64,000 nt of DNA, from contig CANAAV010000001.1 of NCBI GenBank assembly GCA_947346365.1, positions 1 to 64,000 on the forward strand, read 5' to 3'. Of the stretch, positions 51,153 through 60,009 are shown piece by piece. The position numbers were made by a program, and so were the translations under genes. Position 1 is the stretch's first letter. Every line of letters starts with the position of its first letter. A model generated the notes under the pieces. The model was not told the origin of the DNA. It saw nothing but the letters and a program-made list of their open reading frames with translations, and did not search any database. Source of the DNA: an uncultured Flavonifractor sp. (lineage in GTDB: Bacteria; Bacillota; Clostridia; Oscillospirales; Oscillospiraceae).

Positions 51153-51698
51153 TTATGCCGCCCACTGGGCCTTGAGGTTTTTCAAATTCCCCCGGTAGAC
51201 AGTGCGCAGGCCCTGCACCGCGCAGAAATCCGCCGGCCGCAGCAGGGCGGGAGGCTTGGGCAGTTCTACAGCGCCGCACTCCTGAAGCAGAGCGGCGACA
51301 AACTGGGAGCAGAAGTAATACCGCTGCCGGTGGAACGGCAGGTTGAAATGACAGGCCAGAGCGCCCAACAGGCTGTAGTGGTAAATGCCGCGCAGGGCGT
51401 ACATGGACCTCAGCTGGTGCCGGAGCCGGCGGTGGGCGGACGGAGACACCGTAAGGGCGTACAAACAGCAGGGGACGTCTTCCCCACTCAGCCGCCAGCT
51501 GCGGTCCAGCTCTTCCTGAACCAGTCCGGCAGGCAGGGCGAACCGGGGGTATTTTCGGCCGAAGCTGTAAAAGGGTCCCATAGGCCCCTCCAGGCTGATG
51601 GAGGCGTGCGTGTAGTCGTCTCCGGTGGCCAGATGGATGATGCGGGAAAAACAGGTCCTGGAGCGGGTAAGTAAAATATAGACGGTGCACTGATGCAA
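51153..51698 (-). CDS. Permuted NlpC/P60-like (YiiX-type) cysteine hydrolase
   Basis: The 181-residue protein has the circularly permuted papain-like layout: the catalytic His in TGDDYTHASISLEG comes before the Cys in RYYFCSQFVAALL. Family members act on amide or ester bonds, for example in lipids or peptidoglycan. There is no signal peptide. The start is TTG at 51696-51698 after GGAGGGAGCC. It stands alone between two gene-free gaps. Confidence 0.8.
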   Translation of the reverse strand: MHQCTVYILLTRSRTCFSRIIHLATGDDYTHASISLEGPMGPFYSFGRKYPRFALPAGLVQEELDRSWRLSGEDVPCCLYALTVSPSAHRRLRHQLRSMYALRGIYHYSLLGALACHFNLPFHRQRYYFCSQFVAALLQECGAVELPKPPALLRPADFCAVQGLRTVYRGNLKNLKAQWAA

Positions 51699-51993
51699 AA
51701 GGCTCCCTCCCCCCTCAGAGCAGTCTGTCCGGCGGTGTGCTGCACTGTAATGTAAATAATTATATCATAGTATTTTGAAATACGCTCTAAAAAGAATATT
51801 AAGATTTTCTTTAAGCCGCCGGTCCGCCGCAGCGCCGGGGAACGCAGCCGCGTGGGGAGGGCCTGTAGCAGACAAAGTTTGCCGGTGTGCGTCCGCATGT
51901 TTTCGTGCAAATCGTCTCTTGCAAATCCGCAGGAAGACGCTATGATATTTTGTACAAAAGATTTACGGCGTTATGCGCAGGAGGGCGGCCGGT

Positions 51994-53262
51994 ATGTCCT
52001 ATCACTATTTGTTGGATCTGGCGTTGATTTTGCTGAGCACAAAGCTGCTGGGAATTGTCACAGGAAAATTTCAGATGCCGCGGGTGGTGGGCGCGCTGCT
52101 GGCGGGACTGGTGCTGGGTCCCGCTGTGCTCAACGTCTTGTCGGAGACTGCGTTTTTATCCCAGCTGAGCGAGCTGGGCGTGATCGTCATTCTCTTTACC
52201 GCCGGCATGGGCACCGACGTGCGGGAGCTGCGCAGCGCCGGGAAGGCAGGATTCCTGGTGGCCATGTGCGGCGTGCTTGTGCCCCTGGCCATGGGGACAG
52301 GGTTTGGCTGGCTGGCGGGAAAAGCTGGCTGGCTGCCGGGGAATACCCTTTTGGAGAATATTTTTTTGGGCACGGTGCTCACCGCCACTTCCGTGAGCAT
52401 TACGGTGGAAACCCTCAAGGAGCTGGGGCGTCTGGACACGCGGGTTGGCAGCACGATACTGGCCGCCGCCCTGATCGACGATGTGCTGGGCCTGGTGGCC
52501 CTGACGGTGGTGGCCAGCATGGCGGGGGACGGGGCCGGTTTGCTGCCAGTGCTGCTGAAAATCGTGCTGTTCTTTGCCTTTGCGGTTGCCGCCGCGGCCG
52601 GAGGCATCAAAGTGTTCCGCATGATGATCGCCCACGCCCATCAGAAAAACCTCCGGCGCTACCCGGTGTTTGCCTTTGTACTGTGTCTGCTGCTGGCTTA
52701 CTGCGCGGAGGAGTTCTTCGGAGTGGCGGATATCATCGGGGCTTTTGTAGCGGGGCTGGTAGTGGCCTGCACGCCTAAGGCGGGCTATATCCGCTCTAAA
52801 TTTGAACCGGTGAGCTACCTGCTGCTGACTCCGGTGTTTTTTGCCGGCATCGGCATTAAGGTGGAGCTGCCCCAGCTCAATGGCGGACTGGCGCTGTTCT
52901 CCCTGCTGCTGCTGGCCTGCGCCGTTTTGTCTAAAGTGATCGGCTGCGGCCTGGGGGCCCGGCTGTGCGGATTCCGGGGGGCGGAATGCGTACAGGTGGG
53001 GACAGGCATGGCATGCCGGGGCGAGGTGGCCCTGATTGTGGCTAACCGGGGACTGTCCATGGGGGTGCTCAGCCAGACGATAATGACGCCGATTGTTATC
53101 ATGGTGGTGGGGTGCGCGGTGCTGACTCCCGTGTTGCTGAAGCTGGCCTTTGGCCGGCAGCCGGCGGCGGCGCAGCAGCAGAGCACTCTGGCGGAACGCT
53201 ATCACAAGGCAGAGCAGCTGGAGTTGGTGTCCGACGAGCTGCTGGGAAAAGAGCAGCGCTGA
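51994..53262 (+). CDS. CPA2-family cation/proton antiporter (KefB/NapA type)
   Basis: The 422-residue membrane protein has about 12 helices and the CPA2 signatures: MPRVVGALLAGLVLGPAVLN, the two-Asp ion site in LAAALIDDVLGLVALTVVAS, and FVAGLVVACTPKAGYI. There is no C-terminal TrkA-N domain. It probably exchanges Na+ or K+ for protons. AGGAGGG eight bases before the ATG at 51994 sets the start; an upstream in-frame ATG at 51973 would cover that site. Repeat B begins 23 bp after its stop. Confidence 0.9.
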   Translation: MSYHYLLDLALILLSTKLLGIVTGKFQMPRVVGALLAGLVLGPAVLNVLSETAFLSQLSELGVIVILFTAGMGTDVRELRSAGKAGFLVAMCGVLVPLAMGTGFGWLAGKAGWLPGNTLLENIFLGTVLTATSVSITVETLKELGRLDTRVGSTILAAALIDDVLGLVALTVVASMAGDGAGLLPVLLKIVLFFAFAVAAAAGGIKVFRMMIAHAHQKNLRRYPVFAFVLCLLLAYCAEEFFGVADIIGAFVAGLVVACTPKAGYIRSKFEPVSYLLLTPVFFAGIGIKVELPQLNGGLALFSLLLLACAVLSKVIGCGLGARLCGFRGAECVQVGTGMACRGEVALIVANRGLSMGVLSQTIMTPIVIMVVGCAVLTPVLLKLAFGRQPAAAQQQSTLAERYHKAEQLELVSDELLGKEQR

Positions 53263-53284
53263 TACGGACGGGTTCGAGGAATAC

Positions 53285-53557
53285 GGATGGGCCGCGCCAC
53301 AAAATGGCGCGGCCCATAGGAGACTGTCGAAAAAGCGGCAAAGCCGCTTTTTCGAGTCAATTGCGGCCTGTGGCGCGCACCGATTGTCCGTTGTAAGCGG
53401 ACAATCGGTGCACTGACAGCCCGAAAAGTGTTTTCTTCGACGCACATGTCGCCGGAGAAAACAAAATTTTACTTGATTCGCGCCCAGCGGCGCGAACTCT
53501 GTGAGACTTTTTTGATAACCTGGGATGGGCCGCGCCACAAAATGGCGCGGCCCATAG
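53285..53557. repeat. Dispersed intergenic repeat, copy B, with duplicated flanking hairpins
   Basis: A 35-bp hairpin sequence (GGATGGGCCGCGCCACAAAA and on) is exactly repeated at 53285-53319 and 53523-53557. The 203 bp between them are homologous to the core of copy A (46965-47163). The left hairpin lies just after the antiporter gene and could have been its terminator before the insertion; the right one is close to the end of gltX. Confidence 0.8.
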
Positions 53558-53577
53558 CGGTTTGCGGATAAATGAGA

Positions 53578-55065
53578 TTACCCCAGCTGGGCGATGCCCT
53601 GCCGGATGCGCCGCAGGCTCTCCTCACGGCCCAGAATATGGCACAGCTCCACGGCTCCGCCAGGGGTGACCGCCTTGCCGGAGAGCGCGGTGCGCACGGG
53701 CCAGAGGATACGTCCGTTTTTCAGCCCCAGCTGCTGGGCCAGGCCCAACAGCGCCTCGTGCAGGGAATCGTAGCTCCACTGGGGCAGCGCTTCCAGCACC
53801 GGCAGCACCTGCTCCAGGGCCTGCCTGGAGTTTTCCTCGTTGGTCTTCATTTTTTTGTGGCAGTACAGCTCGTTGGAGTAAGCGGGCAGGGCGTTGAAAA
53901 AGTCTACCTGAGGAGCAATGTCCATCCAGGTGTCACACCGGGGCTGCACCAGGGGGGCCACCAAGCTCAGATCAACAGCGGGATTTTGAATGGCCTGCTC
54001 CAAATAGGGCCTCGCCCCGGCGAAAAAGTCCGCGGGAGAGAGGGCGCGCAGATAATTGGCGTTGAAATATTTCAGCTTTTCCAGGTCGAAAATGGCGGGG
54101 GACTTGGAGATGCCGCCGGTATCGAAAATCTCAGAGAGCTCCCGAAGGGTAAAAAATTCCCGCTCGGCATATTCGCCCCTGGGCGACCAGCCCAGCAGGG
54201 CCACATAGTTGACCACTGCCTCGGACAAAAAACCCTTGGCCAGCAGGTCCTCATAGGAGGGGTCCCCGTGGCGCTTGCTCATTTTGTTGTGCTGGTCCCG
54301 CATGACCGGAGAGCAGTGGATATAGGTGGGCACCTGCCACCCGAAGGCCTGGTAGAGCAGGTTATACTTGGGGGATGAGGACAGATATTCCGAACCGCGG
54401 ACGACGTGGGTGATGCCCATCAGATGGTCGTCAATCACGTTGGCAAAGTTGTAGGTGGGCAGACCGTCGGATTTGATGAGCACCTGGTCGTCCAGGGTGG
54501 CGTTGTCTACCGTAATGTCCCCAAACACCGCGTCGGAAAATGTGGTCTGTCCGCTGCGGGGAATGCGCTGGCGGATGACATAGGGGACGCCTGCGGCCAG
54601 CTTTTCCTCAATTTCCGCCTGTGGCAGGTCCCGGCAGTGGCCGTCATAGCCGCCCAGGCCGTCCTCGCCGTGGAGGGCCTCCAGCCGCGCTTTGCCGCAG
54701 AAACAGCGGTAGGCATGTCCCTTTTCCATCAGCAGCTGGGCGTATTTCCCATAGAGGTCCCTCCGCTGGGTCTGGATGTAGGGTCCTACGGGACCGCCTA
54801 TGTCGGGCCCTTCGTCCCAGTCCAGCCCGCACTTGCGCAGGGTGCTGTAGATAATGCCGGCGGCGTCCTCTACCAGGCGCTCCTGATCGGTGTCTTCGAT
54901 GCGCAGGAGAAAAGCACCGCCGCTGCGGCGGGCGATCAGCCAGGTGTACAGAGCGGTGCGCAGATTGCCCACATGCATATACCCGGTGGGGGAAGGGGCG
55001 AAGCGGGTGCGCACGCCGCCCTTGGGAATGCGGGCCTCCATTTCGTCAAACCATTTCATATCCAT
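53578..55065 (-). CDS. gltX: Glutamyl-tRNA synthetase
   Basis: The 495-residue class I synthetase has the HIGH-type motif in FAPSPTGYMHVGNLRTALYT, the KMSKR loop (NKMSKRHGDPSYEDLL) and a C-terminal anticodon-binding bundle. Zinc-like Cys are visible (CFCG). The length is typical of the bacterial type. AAGGAG lies nine bases before the ATG at 55063-55065. It is transcribed divergently from trpS through overlapping promoters. Confidence 0.95.
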   Translation of the reverse strand: MDMKWFDEMEARIPKGGVRTRFAPSPTGYMHVGNLRTALYTWLIARRSGGAFLLRIEDTDQERLVEDAAGIIYSTLRKCGLDWDEGPDIGGPVGPYIQTQRRDLYGKYAQLLMEKGHAYRCFCGKARLEALHGEDGLGGYDGHCRDLPQAEIEEKLAAGVPYVIRQRIPRSGQTTFSDAVFGDITVDNATLDDQVLIKSDGLPTYNFANVIDDHLMGITHVVRGSEYLSSSPKYNLLYQAFGWQVPTYIHCSPVMRDQHNKMSKRHGDPSYEDLLAKGFLSEAVVNYVALLGWSPRGEYAEREFFTLRELSEIFDTGGISKSPAIFDLEKLKYFNANYLRALSPADFFAGARPYLEQAIQNPAVDLSLVAPLVQPRCDTWMDIAPQVDFFNALPAYSNELYCHKKMKTNEENSRQALEQVLPVLEALPQWSYDSLHEALLGLAQQLGLKNGRILWPVRTALSGKAVTPGGAVELCHILGREESLRRIRQGIAQLG

Positions 55066-55100
55066 TGCAAAAAGCTCCTTTTCATAACGGTTGCCACCCT

Positions 55101-55151
55101 ATTCTATTTTTTTAGGGAAGGATTGTCAAGGGGCTTTAAATATGATATCAT
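55101..55151. promoter_or_regulatory. Overlapping divergent promoters of gltX and trpS
   Basis: Minus strand: TTGACA (55124-55129) and TAGAAT (55101-55106), 17-bp spacer, for gltX. Plus strand: TTGTCA (55123-55128) and TATCAT (55146-55151), 17-bp spacer, for trpS. The two -35 boxes are the same near-palindromic heptamer TTGTCAA, so the polymerases should exclude each other. Confidence 0.8.
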
Positions 55152-55224
55152 AACAGACAATGCCTCCACCGTCTAAGCGGGGAGGCGTACATGGGAGACG
55201 AAACTCATTCGAGGTGTCAATTTT

Positions 55225-56226
55225 ATGGAGAATCAAAAGAAAGTGATGGTCTCCGGCATTCAGCCCAGCGGAGATCTGCATCTGGGCAATTACCTGGGTC
55301 CCCTGCGCCACTGGCCGGAGATGATTGAAGAGTTTGACTGCTACTTTTTCATGGCGGATCTGCACACTATCACGGTGCGGCAGGATCCGGCGGCCCTGCG
55401 CCGACGCACGCTGACCCAGATCGCTCAGTATATTGCCTGCGGCTTGGACCCGGAGAAGTGCGTGCTGTTTGTGCAGTCTCACGTGCCCGCCCACAGCCAG
55501 CTTGGCTGGGTGCTGGATTGCTATACGATGTTTGGGGAACTCTCCCGCATGACCCAGTTTAAGGACAAGTCGGCGAAAAATGCCGACAATATCAACGCAG
55601 GACTGTTTACCTATCCCAGCCTTATGGCGGCGGACATCCTGCTCTATCAGCCGGACTTTGTACCCGTGGGGGAGGATCAGAAGCAGCATGTGGAGATCTG
55701 CCGGGACATTGCTGAGCGCTTTAATGGCGTTTACGGCGACGTGTTCAAGGTGCCTGAGCCGTATATTGCCAAAGTGGGGGCCCGGATTATGGGTCTGAGC
55801 GCCCCGGAGTCCAAGATGAGTAAATCAGCGCCCGAGGGCTGCGTATTCCTGATGGAAAAGCCGGAGGATATCATGCGCAAGTTCAAGCGGGCGGTGACCG
55901 ACAGCGATACGGAAAATCCCGTCCGCTACGATCCCAAGGCCAAGCCCGGTGTGTCCAACTTGATCCAGATCTACGCCGCCGCTACAGGGAAGAGCTACGA
56001 GGCCGTGGAAGCGGAGTTTGCAGGCCAGGGCTACGGGGTGTTTAAAAGCGTGGTAGGGGAGGCCGTTATAGAGTGCCTGCGGCCCATCCGGGAGGAGACC
56101 GAGCGGCTGCTCGCCGATAAGGCCTATTTGGAGAGCATATGGCGCGCCGGGGCCGAGCGGGCCGAGCGGACCGCCATAAAGACCCTGCGCAAGGTCTACA
56201 AAAAGGTGGGCTTTTTGCCCCGGTAA
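55225..56226 (+). CDS. trpS: Tryptophanyl-tRNA synthetase
   Basis: The 333-residue class I synthetase shows VSGIQPSGDLHLGNYLGPLR (HIGH-type), the tryptophan-specific DLHTIT and YTMFGELSRMTQFKDKS, and the KMSKS loop (APESKMSKSAPEGCVFLM). The length is normal. There is no T-box in the 75-nt leader, although a small GCCTCC/GGAGGC hairpin is present. Confidence 0.95.
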   Translation: MENQKKVMVSGIQPSGDLHLGNYLGPLRHWPEMIEEFDCYFFMADLHTITVRQDPAALRRRTLTQIAQYIACGLDPEKCVLFVQSHVPAHSQLGWVLDCYTMFGELSRMTQFKDKSAKNADNINAGLFTYPSLMAADILLYQPDFVPVGEDQKQHVEICRDIAERFNGVYGDVFKVPEPYIAKVGARIMGLSAPESKMSKSAPEGCVFLMEKPEDIMRKFKRAVTDSDTENPVRYDPKAKPGVSNLIQIYAAATGKSYEAVEAEFAGQGYGVFKSVVGEAVIECLRPIREETERLLADKAYLESIWRAGAERAERTAIKTLRKVYKKVGFLPR

Positions 56227-56301
56227 CATAGAGAGAAGGGCCGGATCGGTCTTCGCACCGGGCGGACGCTCCGGCCCGGCAATAGAAAAGGAGCTTTCCC
56301 C

Positions 56302-57402
56302 ATGCCAATGAAATTGGAACCATCTCTCGTCGGGGCGGTGGCGGCGGCGCTGGCGGTAGCGCTGCTTGTCTCCTTGATTTCCACCCCGGTGGTCAAGAGT
56401 CTGGCGACTAAGATGGGCGCGGTAGATGTGCCCAAGGACAACCGGCGTATGCACGACCACCCCATTCCCCGCATGGGCGGGCTGGCGATTTTTTTGGGCT
56501 TTCTGCTCAGCGTACTCCTCTTCTCGGAGATGACCACCCAGCTGCGGGGAATGCTTTTGGGGGCGGTCATTATTGTCGTGCTGGGTATTTTCGACGATAT
56601 CTACTCCCTGAAAGCCATGTTCAAGTTTGTAGTGCAGATCATTGCCGCCCTGGTGGCAGTGTGTTCCGGTAATGTGATTGAAACGCTGTCAAACCCCAAT
56701 GTGTTTTCCGCCGATCTGTATTGGGAGCTGGGCGCTTTGTCCATCCCTTTTACGGTACTGTGGATTGTGGCGATTACCAACGCCGTCAACCTCATCGACG
56801 GCCTGGACGGTCTGGCCTGCGGCGTGTCCACCATCAGCTCCATGACACTGCTGGTCATCTCCCTGGTGGTGGCGGACGGTCCGGCGGCGGTTCTGATGGC
56901 GGCCCTGGCGGGCGGGTGCATCGGCTTTCTGCCCTACAACCTGAATCCGGCAAAAATCTTTATGGGGGACACCGGCTCTACGTTTTTGGGCTACGTGCTG
57001 GCAGTGGTGTCCATCCAGGGGCTGTTCAAGTTTTACACGATTATCTCTTTTGCAGTGCCCTTTTTAATGCTGGGCCTGCCTATTTTTGATACCTGCTTTG
57101 CCTTTGTCCGCCGTATTGCCCACGGGCAGAGCCCTATGCACGCCGACCGCAGCCATGTGCACCACCGGCTGATCGATATGGGGTTTTCCCAAAAGCAGGC
57201 GGTAGCGGTGCTGTATATCATCAGCGCAATTCTGGGCCTGTCCGCCGTGGTGCTCACCACTGCCGGGGCGGAGAAGGCCATGGTGCTGCTGCTGGCTCTG
57301 TGTGCCGCCGGAGCAGTGTCCGCGCGGATTTTTACCGCTAACAACGGTAGGCGGAGTCCCCATGGGGAGGAGTCCCCGGAAGACGGCGGGGATTCCCGGT
57401 AA
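56302..57402 (+). CDS. WecA/TagO-type undecaprenyl-phosphate sugar-1-phosphate transferase
   Basis: The 366-residue polytopic protein belongs to the MraY/WecA family. Motifs are present: PRMGGLAIFLGFLLS, the metal-binding Asp pair in LGIFDDIYSLKAMF, NAVNLIDGLDGLACGVSTIS, KIFMGDTGSTFLGYVLA and HADRSHVHHRLIDMG. The HVHH loop and length fit TagO/WecA rather than MraY. It would load a sugar phosphate, probably GlcNAc-P, onto undecaprenyl phosphate for teichoic acid or other wall polymers. AAAAGGAG precedes the ATG. Confidence 0.9.
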   Translation: MPMKLEPSLVGAVAAALAVALLVSLISTPVVKSLATKMGAVDVPKDNRRMHDHPIPRMGGLAIFLGFLLSVLLFSEMTTQLRGMLLGAVIIVVLGIFDDIYSLKAMFKFVVQIIAALVAVCSGNVIETLSNPNVFSADLYWELGALSIPFTVLWIVAITNAVNLIDGLDGLACGVSTISSMTLLVISLVVADGPAAVLMAALAGGCIGFLPYNLNPAKIFMGDTGSTFLGYVLAVVSIQGLFKFYTIISFAVPFLMLGLPIFDTCFAFVRRIAHGQSPMHADRSHVHHRLIDMGFSQKQAVAVLYIISAILGLSAVVLTTAGAEKAMVLLLALCAAGAVSARIFTANNGRRSPHGEESPEDGGDSR

Positions 57403-57476
57403 TCATTTATATTCCTGCGGGCCGGTCAGGCATTTTGGTCCGCAGGCGGCCCAAAGAGGCTTGGGGAGGTGGGCGC

Positions 57477-58274
57477 TTGGGGGAGAAGAAGGGGAACCTT
57501 GTGCTGCTGCTGACGGCCGCCGTTATTGTGGTGGCGGTAATCTCCAGCTTTGGCATGGGCCTATTTACCCAGGAGACGGCCAGGATTGTTCTGCCCACTC
57601 CGGCGGCGACCCAAGGTCCGTCCGACGGACCGGAAGAGGCGGATGTGGTGCGGATAGAGGTGACGGCGCAGACCGTACAAAATGTCATCCGCACGCTCTC
57701 CCGCCCGGAGAGCTATTACCGGGAAGTGGCGGTGGAGGATATTTGGGGCGATGGGGAAGCGGAACGCGGGAGCACCCGCGCTCAGGTCTGGGTGGATGGC
57801 GGATGGACGATGACCTATGCGCTGGGCACCGGCACGCCCCGCTGGTCCATTGTGGGGGACGGGACCCTCTGGCTGTGGTATGAGGACAGCCAGGAGGTGT
57901 ACAGCGCCCCGGCGGACGAGTATTCCGCCGACTTAGAGGGCCAGCGCATCCCCACCTATGAGGATGTACTGGCCCTGGATACCGGCCATATCTCGGATGC
58001 CGGGTATATGGAGCAGGGGGGAATGCCCTGTATTTATGTAGAGACCGCCCCGGACCAGCTGGAGTACTGGGAGCGGTATTGGGTGGCGGTGGACAGCGGC
58101 CTTTTGGTGTGTGCCGAGACGTTGAAGGGGGAGCGGGTAGTTTACCGCATGAGCGCCTATGACGTAGAGCGTCCGGCCCCGGAGGGGACCCGCTTTGCCC
58201 TGCCGGACGGCACGGTGCTCCATGCGCCGGGAGAGACTACTCCAACCCCAGAACCAACAGGAGGCCCAGAGTAA
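57477..58274 (+). CDS. Membrane-anchored extracellular protein of unknown function
   Basis: The 265-residue product has a short basic N-terminus, a single membrane helix (NLVLLLTAAVIVVAVISSFG), a short Pro/Ala/Thr linker, and an acidic, Trp/Tyr-rich domain (ESYYREVAVEDIWGDGEAER; QLEYWERYWVAVDSGLLVCA). The domain resembles LolA/outer-membrane-carrier-like sandwiches only loosely. I choose the TTG at 57477 because GGGAGGTG lies just before it. Its 3' end overlaps the convergent gene at 58237 by 38 bases. Confidence 0.75.
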   Translation: MGEKKGNLVLLLTAAVIVVAVISSFGMGLFTQETARIVLPTPAATQGPSDGPEEADVVRIEVTAQTVQNVIRTLSRPESYYREVAVEDIWGDGEAERGSTRAQVWVDGGWTMTYALGTGTPRWSIVGDGTLWLWYEDSQEVYSAPADEYSADLEGQRIPTYEDVLALDTGHISDAGYMEQGGMPCIYVETAPDQLEYWERYWVAVDSGLLVCAETLKGERVVYRMSAYDVERPAPEGTRFALPDGTVLHAPGETTPTPEPTGGPE

Positions 58275-58596
58275 TCAGCAGTTCGGTATCGTCTCCCTCC
58301 AGAAATAAAAAGAGAAGGATCAGCAGAAGCAGCAGGTCGCCTGTGTCCAGATCGTCCAGCTTCAGCCCTTTTAGCAGGGAGGAGAGCCCGGATTTTTTCT
58401 TTGGCGCGTTGCCGCCCGGCGCTTTTTGGGCCTGCGGCGGCTCTGGAATAGGGGGAACCTCCGGCGGCGGGGACTCTGACGCCGGGGGCGGTTCCGGCGG
58501 GGGGACAGGATGGGCCTGCGGCGGAGAGAGCGGGGGGCCGTCGTCTTCCAGCACCCTGGTATAGGAGGCACCGTTGGGTATGTAGCGGTTATACAT
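58237..58596 (-). CDS. Small Pro-rich protein with hydrophobic C-terminus
   Basis: The 119-residue protein has a Pro/Glu-rich N-terminal half (SPPQAHPVPPPEPPPASESP), a basic hinge (APKKKSGLSSLLKGLKLDDL) and a Leu-dominated tail (TGDLLLLLILLFLFLEGDD, then a second Leu-rich stretch). The tail could lie on or in the membrane. It overlaps the upstream gene by 8 bases, so the two are coupled. Function and family are unknown; related Leu-rich small proteins occur in spore-forming Clostridia. Confidence 0.72.
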   Translation of the reverse strand: MYNRYIPNGASYTRVLEDDGPPLSPPQAHPVPPPEPPPASESPPPEVPPIPEPPQAQKAPGGNAPKKKSGLSSLLKGLKLDDLDTGDLLLLLILLFLFLEGDDTELLITLGLLLVLGLE

Positions 58597-59101
58597 CCGT
58601 CCCGCCCTCCTCTCGGCTGGACTGAAAAAGCCGGAAGGCCGTTCGGATCACGCGGGAAAGCCGGGCCAGCTCCATAGCCCGGTCCACTTTAGCCTGACGT
58701 TCGGGTTTTAAAAAGGGCTTTAGGGCGGCGAGCAGTGCGGTTTTGCGGTCGTCTCCGGCGGAGTACTCGGAAAAAAGAACTGCGGCGCTTTGAAGCAGCT
58801 TGGGGTCCAGCTTTCCCAGCGTGGAGAGGGGATTGTCCCCCGTGCTGCCTCCTGCGCCGCCCAAGGCCCCCAGGACGGCCCCCCAATTGGGCTGACTCTC
58901 CTGGGGATTCGGCGGCAGAGCGGCGGGCGGGGTGGAAGCGGCGTCCTGCGCCGGGGAAGCCTCTGCCTCCTGTGCAGGCGTTTCCGGTTCAGAGGCAGGT
59001 TCCCCGCCCTCCCCGGTAAGGGCCTTTGCGATGGAGACGATCTGCCCCATAGCCTCCGGGTCCCCGAGAATGGCGTTGAGACGATCCTCAAACTCCGCCA
59101 T
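58589..59101 (-). CDS. Protein of unknown function (Pro/Ala/Glu-rich)
   Basis: The 170-residue protein starts MAEFEDRLNAILGDPEAMGQ. A low-complexity Glu/Pro/Ala segment (residues 30-75) and a helical C-terminus (KTALLAALKPFLKPERQAKV; ELARLSRVIRTAFRLFQ) follow. The 'L..IL.DP..M..I' start and the 'ALKPFL' helix also occur in the neighbour at 59145-59432 in similar form, which hints at a common small-domain family. Function is unknown. Confidence 0.75.
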   Translation of the reverse strand: MAEFEDRLNAILGDPEAMGQIVSIAKALTGEGGEPASEPETPAQEAEASPAQDAASTPPAALPPNPQESQPNWGAVLGALGGAGGSTGDNPLSTLGKLDPKLLQSAAVLFSEYSAGDDRKTALLAALKPFLKPERQAKVDRAMELARLSRVIRTAFRLFQSSREEGGTDV

Positions 59102-59144
59102 GCGGCAGCTCCCCCCTTTCTTTCCGGCTTACGGCGCGGCTTTG

Positions 59145-59432
59145 CTATCGTTGGTCCTGTGGGACCGCCCGGTTGATGCGCTCCACCAGCTGGGCACCCT
59201 CTTTGCTCTGCATCACCTGCTGGAGCAGGCCGGTGAGCTGTCCGGCGTCCCCCTTGGCGGCGGCGGAGGCGGCGCTTTTCAGGCCGTCTCCAGCGTTTTG
59301 GCTGAGCATCTGCATAAGGCGCTGGGTGTCCGGGGACTGCATCAGGCTTTTTAGCAGATCTTTCTGCTTGAGGAGTCCGGCAGCCTTCGGGTCGCGCATC
59401 AGCTGGTCCAGATTGTTCTTGGGTTCCTGCAT
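59145..59432 (-). CDS. Small helical protein of unknown function
   Basis: The 95-residue protein begins MQEPKNNLDQLMRDPKAAGL and has short Gln/Leu-rich helices (KDLLKSLMQSPDTQRLMQML; LTGLLQQVMQSKEGAQLVER). It is the first of three tightly spaced minus-strand genes. The ATG at 59430-59432 is preferred; an in-frame ATG five codons upstream is also possible. Confidence 0.7.
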   Translation of the reverse strand: MQEPKNNLDQLMRDPKAAGLLKQKDLLKSLMQSPDTQRLMQMLSQNAGDGLKSAASAAAKGDAGQLTGLLQQVMQSKEGAQLVERINRAVPQDQR

Positions 59433-59517
59433 AAAAATCAACTCCATCCCATCATTGATAATTTATGATAGCAATGCTCATTCCATTCTATGTTTCAAGG
59501 GCAGAGGGGTGCATCCG

Positions 59518-60009
59518 GTGAAGATTTTAGTTTTCTCTGATTCTCATGGAAATGTGTCAAAAATGGCCGCCGCGGTCCGCCGGGAGGCGCCTGACCAAAT
59601 TCTCCACCTGGGAGACGTCTCGCGGGATGCGGCGGATTTGAAAAGGCAGTTTCCGGACATTCCCCTGGCCTGTGTCTGCGGCAACTGTGATGGGCGCAGC
59701 GACCTGCCGGAGCAGCGCATTTTGACCTTTGAGGGCAGGCGGGTGCTTATGTGCCACGGACATACCTATGGAGTCAAAGCGGGGATAGGGGGCGCGGTGG
59801 CGGCGGCCCGGGAGGCGGGAGTGGACGCGCTGCTGTTCGGGCACACCCACAGCGCCTGCTGCGATCTGCTGGGGGAGCTGTGGGTGATGAATCCCGGCAG
59901 CATCGGCAGCTTGTATGCGGCCAGCTACGGTGTAATGCGCATGAGCGGGGATGGAATGGTCTGCTATACGCAGGGTGATGGAGGGGGAGCAGAGAGATGC
60001 TGCTGGTAA
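59518..60009 (+). CDS. YfcE-like metallophosphoesterase
   Basis: The 163-residue enzyme has all metal-binding motifs of the calcineurin-like YfcE/MJ0936 phosphodiesterases: VFSDSHGN, HLGDVSRD, CVCGNCDGRSD, LMCHGHTYG and LLFGHTHSA, ending NPGSIG. The GTG at 59518 follows a purine-rich stretch (GCAGAGGGG). It overlaps coaX by 13 bases. Confidence 0.9.
   Translation: MKILVFSDSHGNVSKMAAAVRREAPDQILHLGDVSRDAADLKRQFPDIPLACVCGNCDGRSDLPEQRILTFEGRRVLMCHGHTYGVKAGIGGAVAAAREAGVDALLFGHTHSACCDLLGELWVMNPGSIGSLYAASYGVMRMSGDGMVCYTQGDGGGAERCCW

Noticed and set aside
55080..55224. T-box leader for trpS
   Set aside because: The gap is too short, and no GGTGG-type T-box core or stem I is present.
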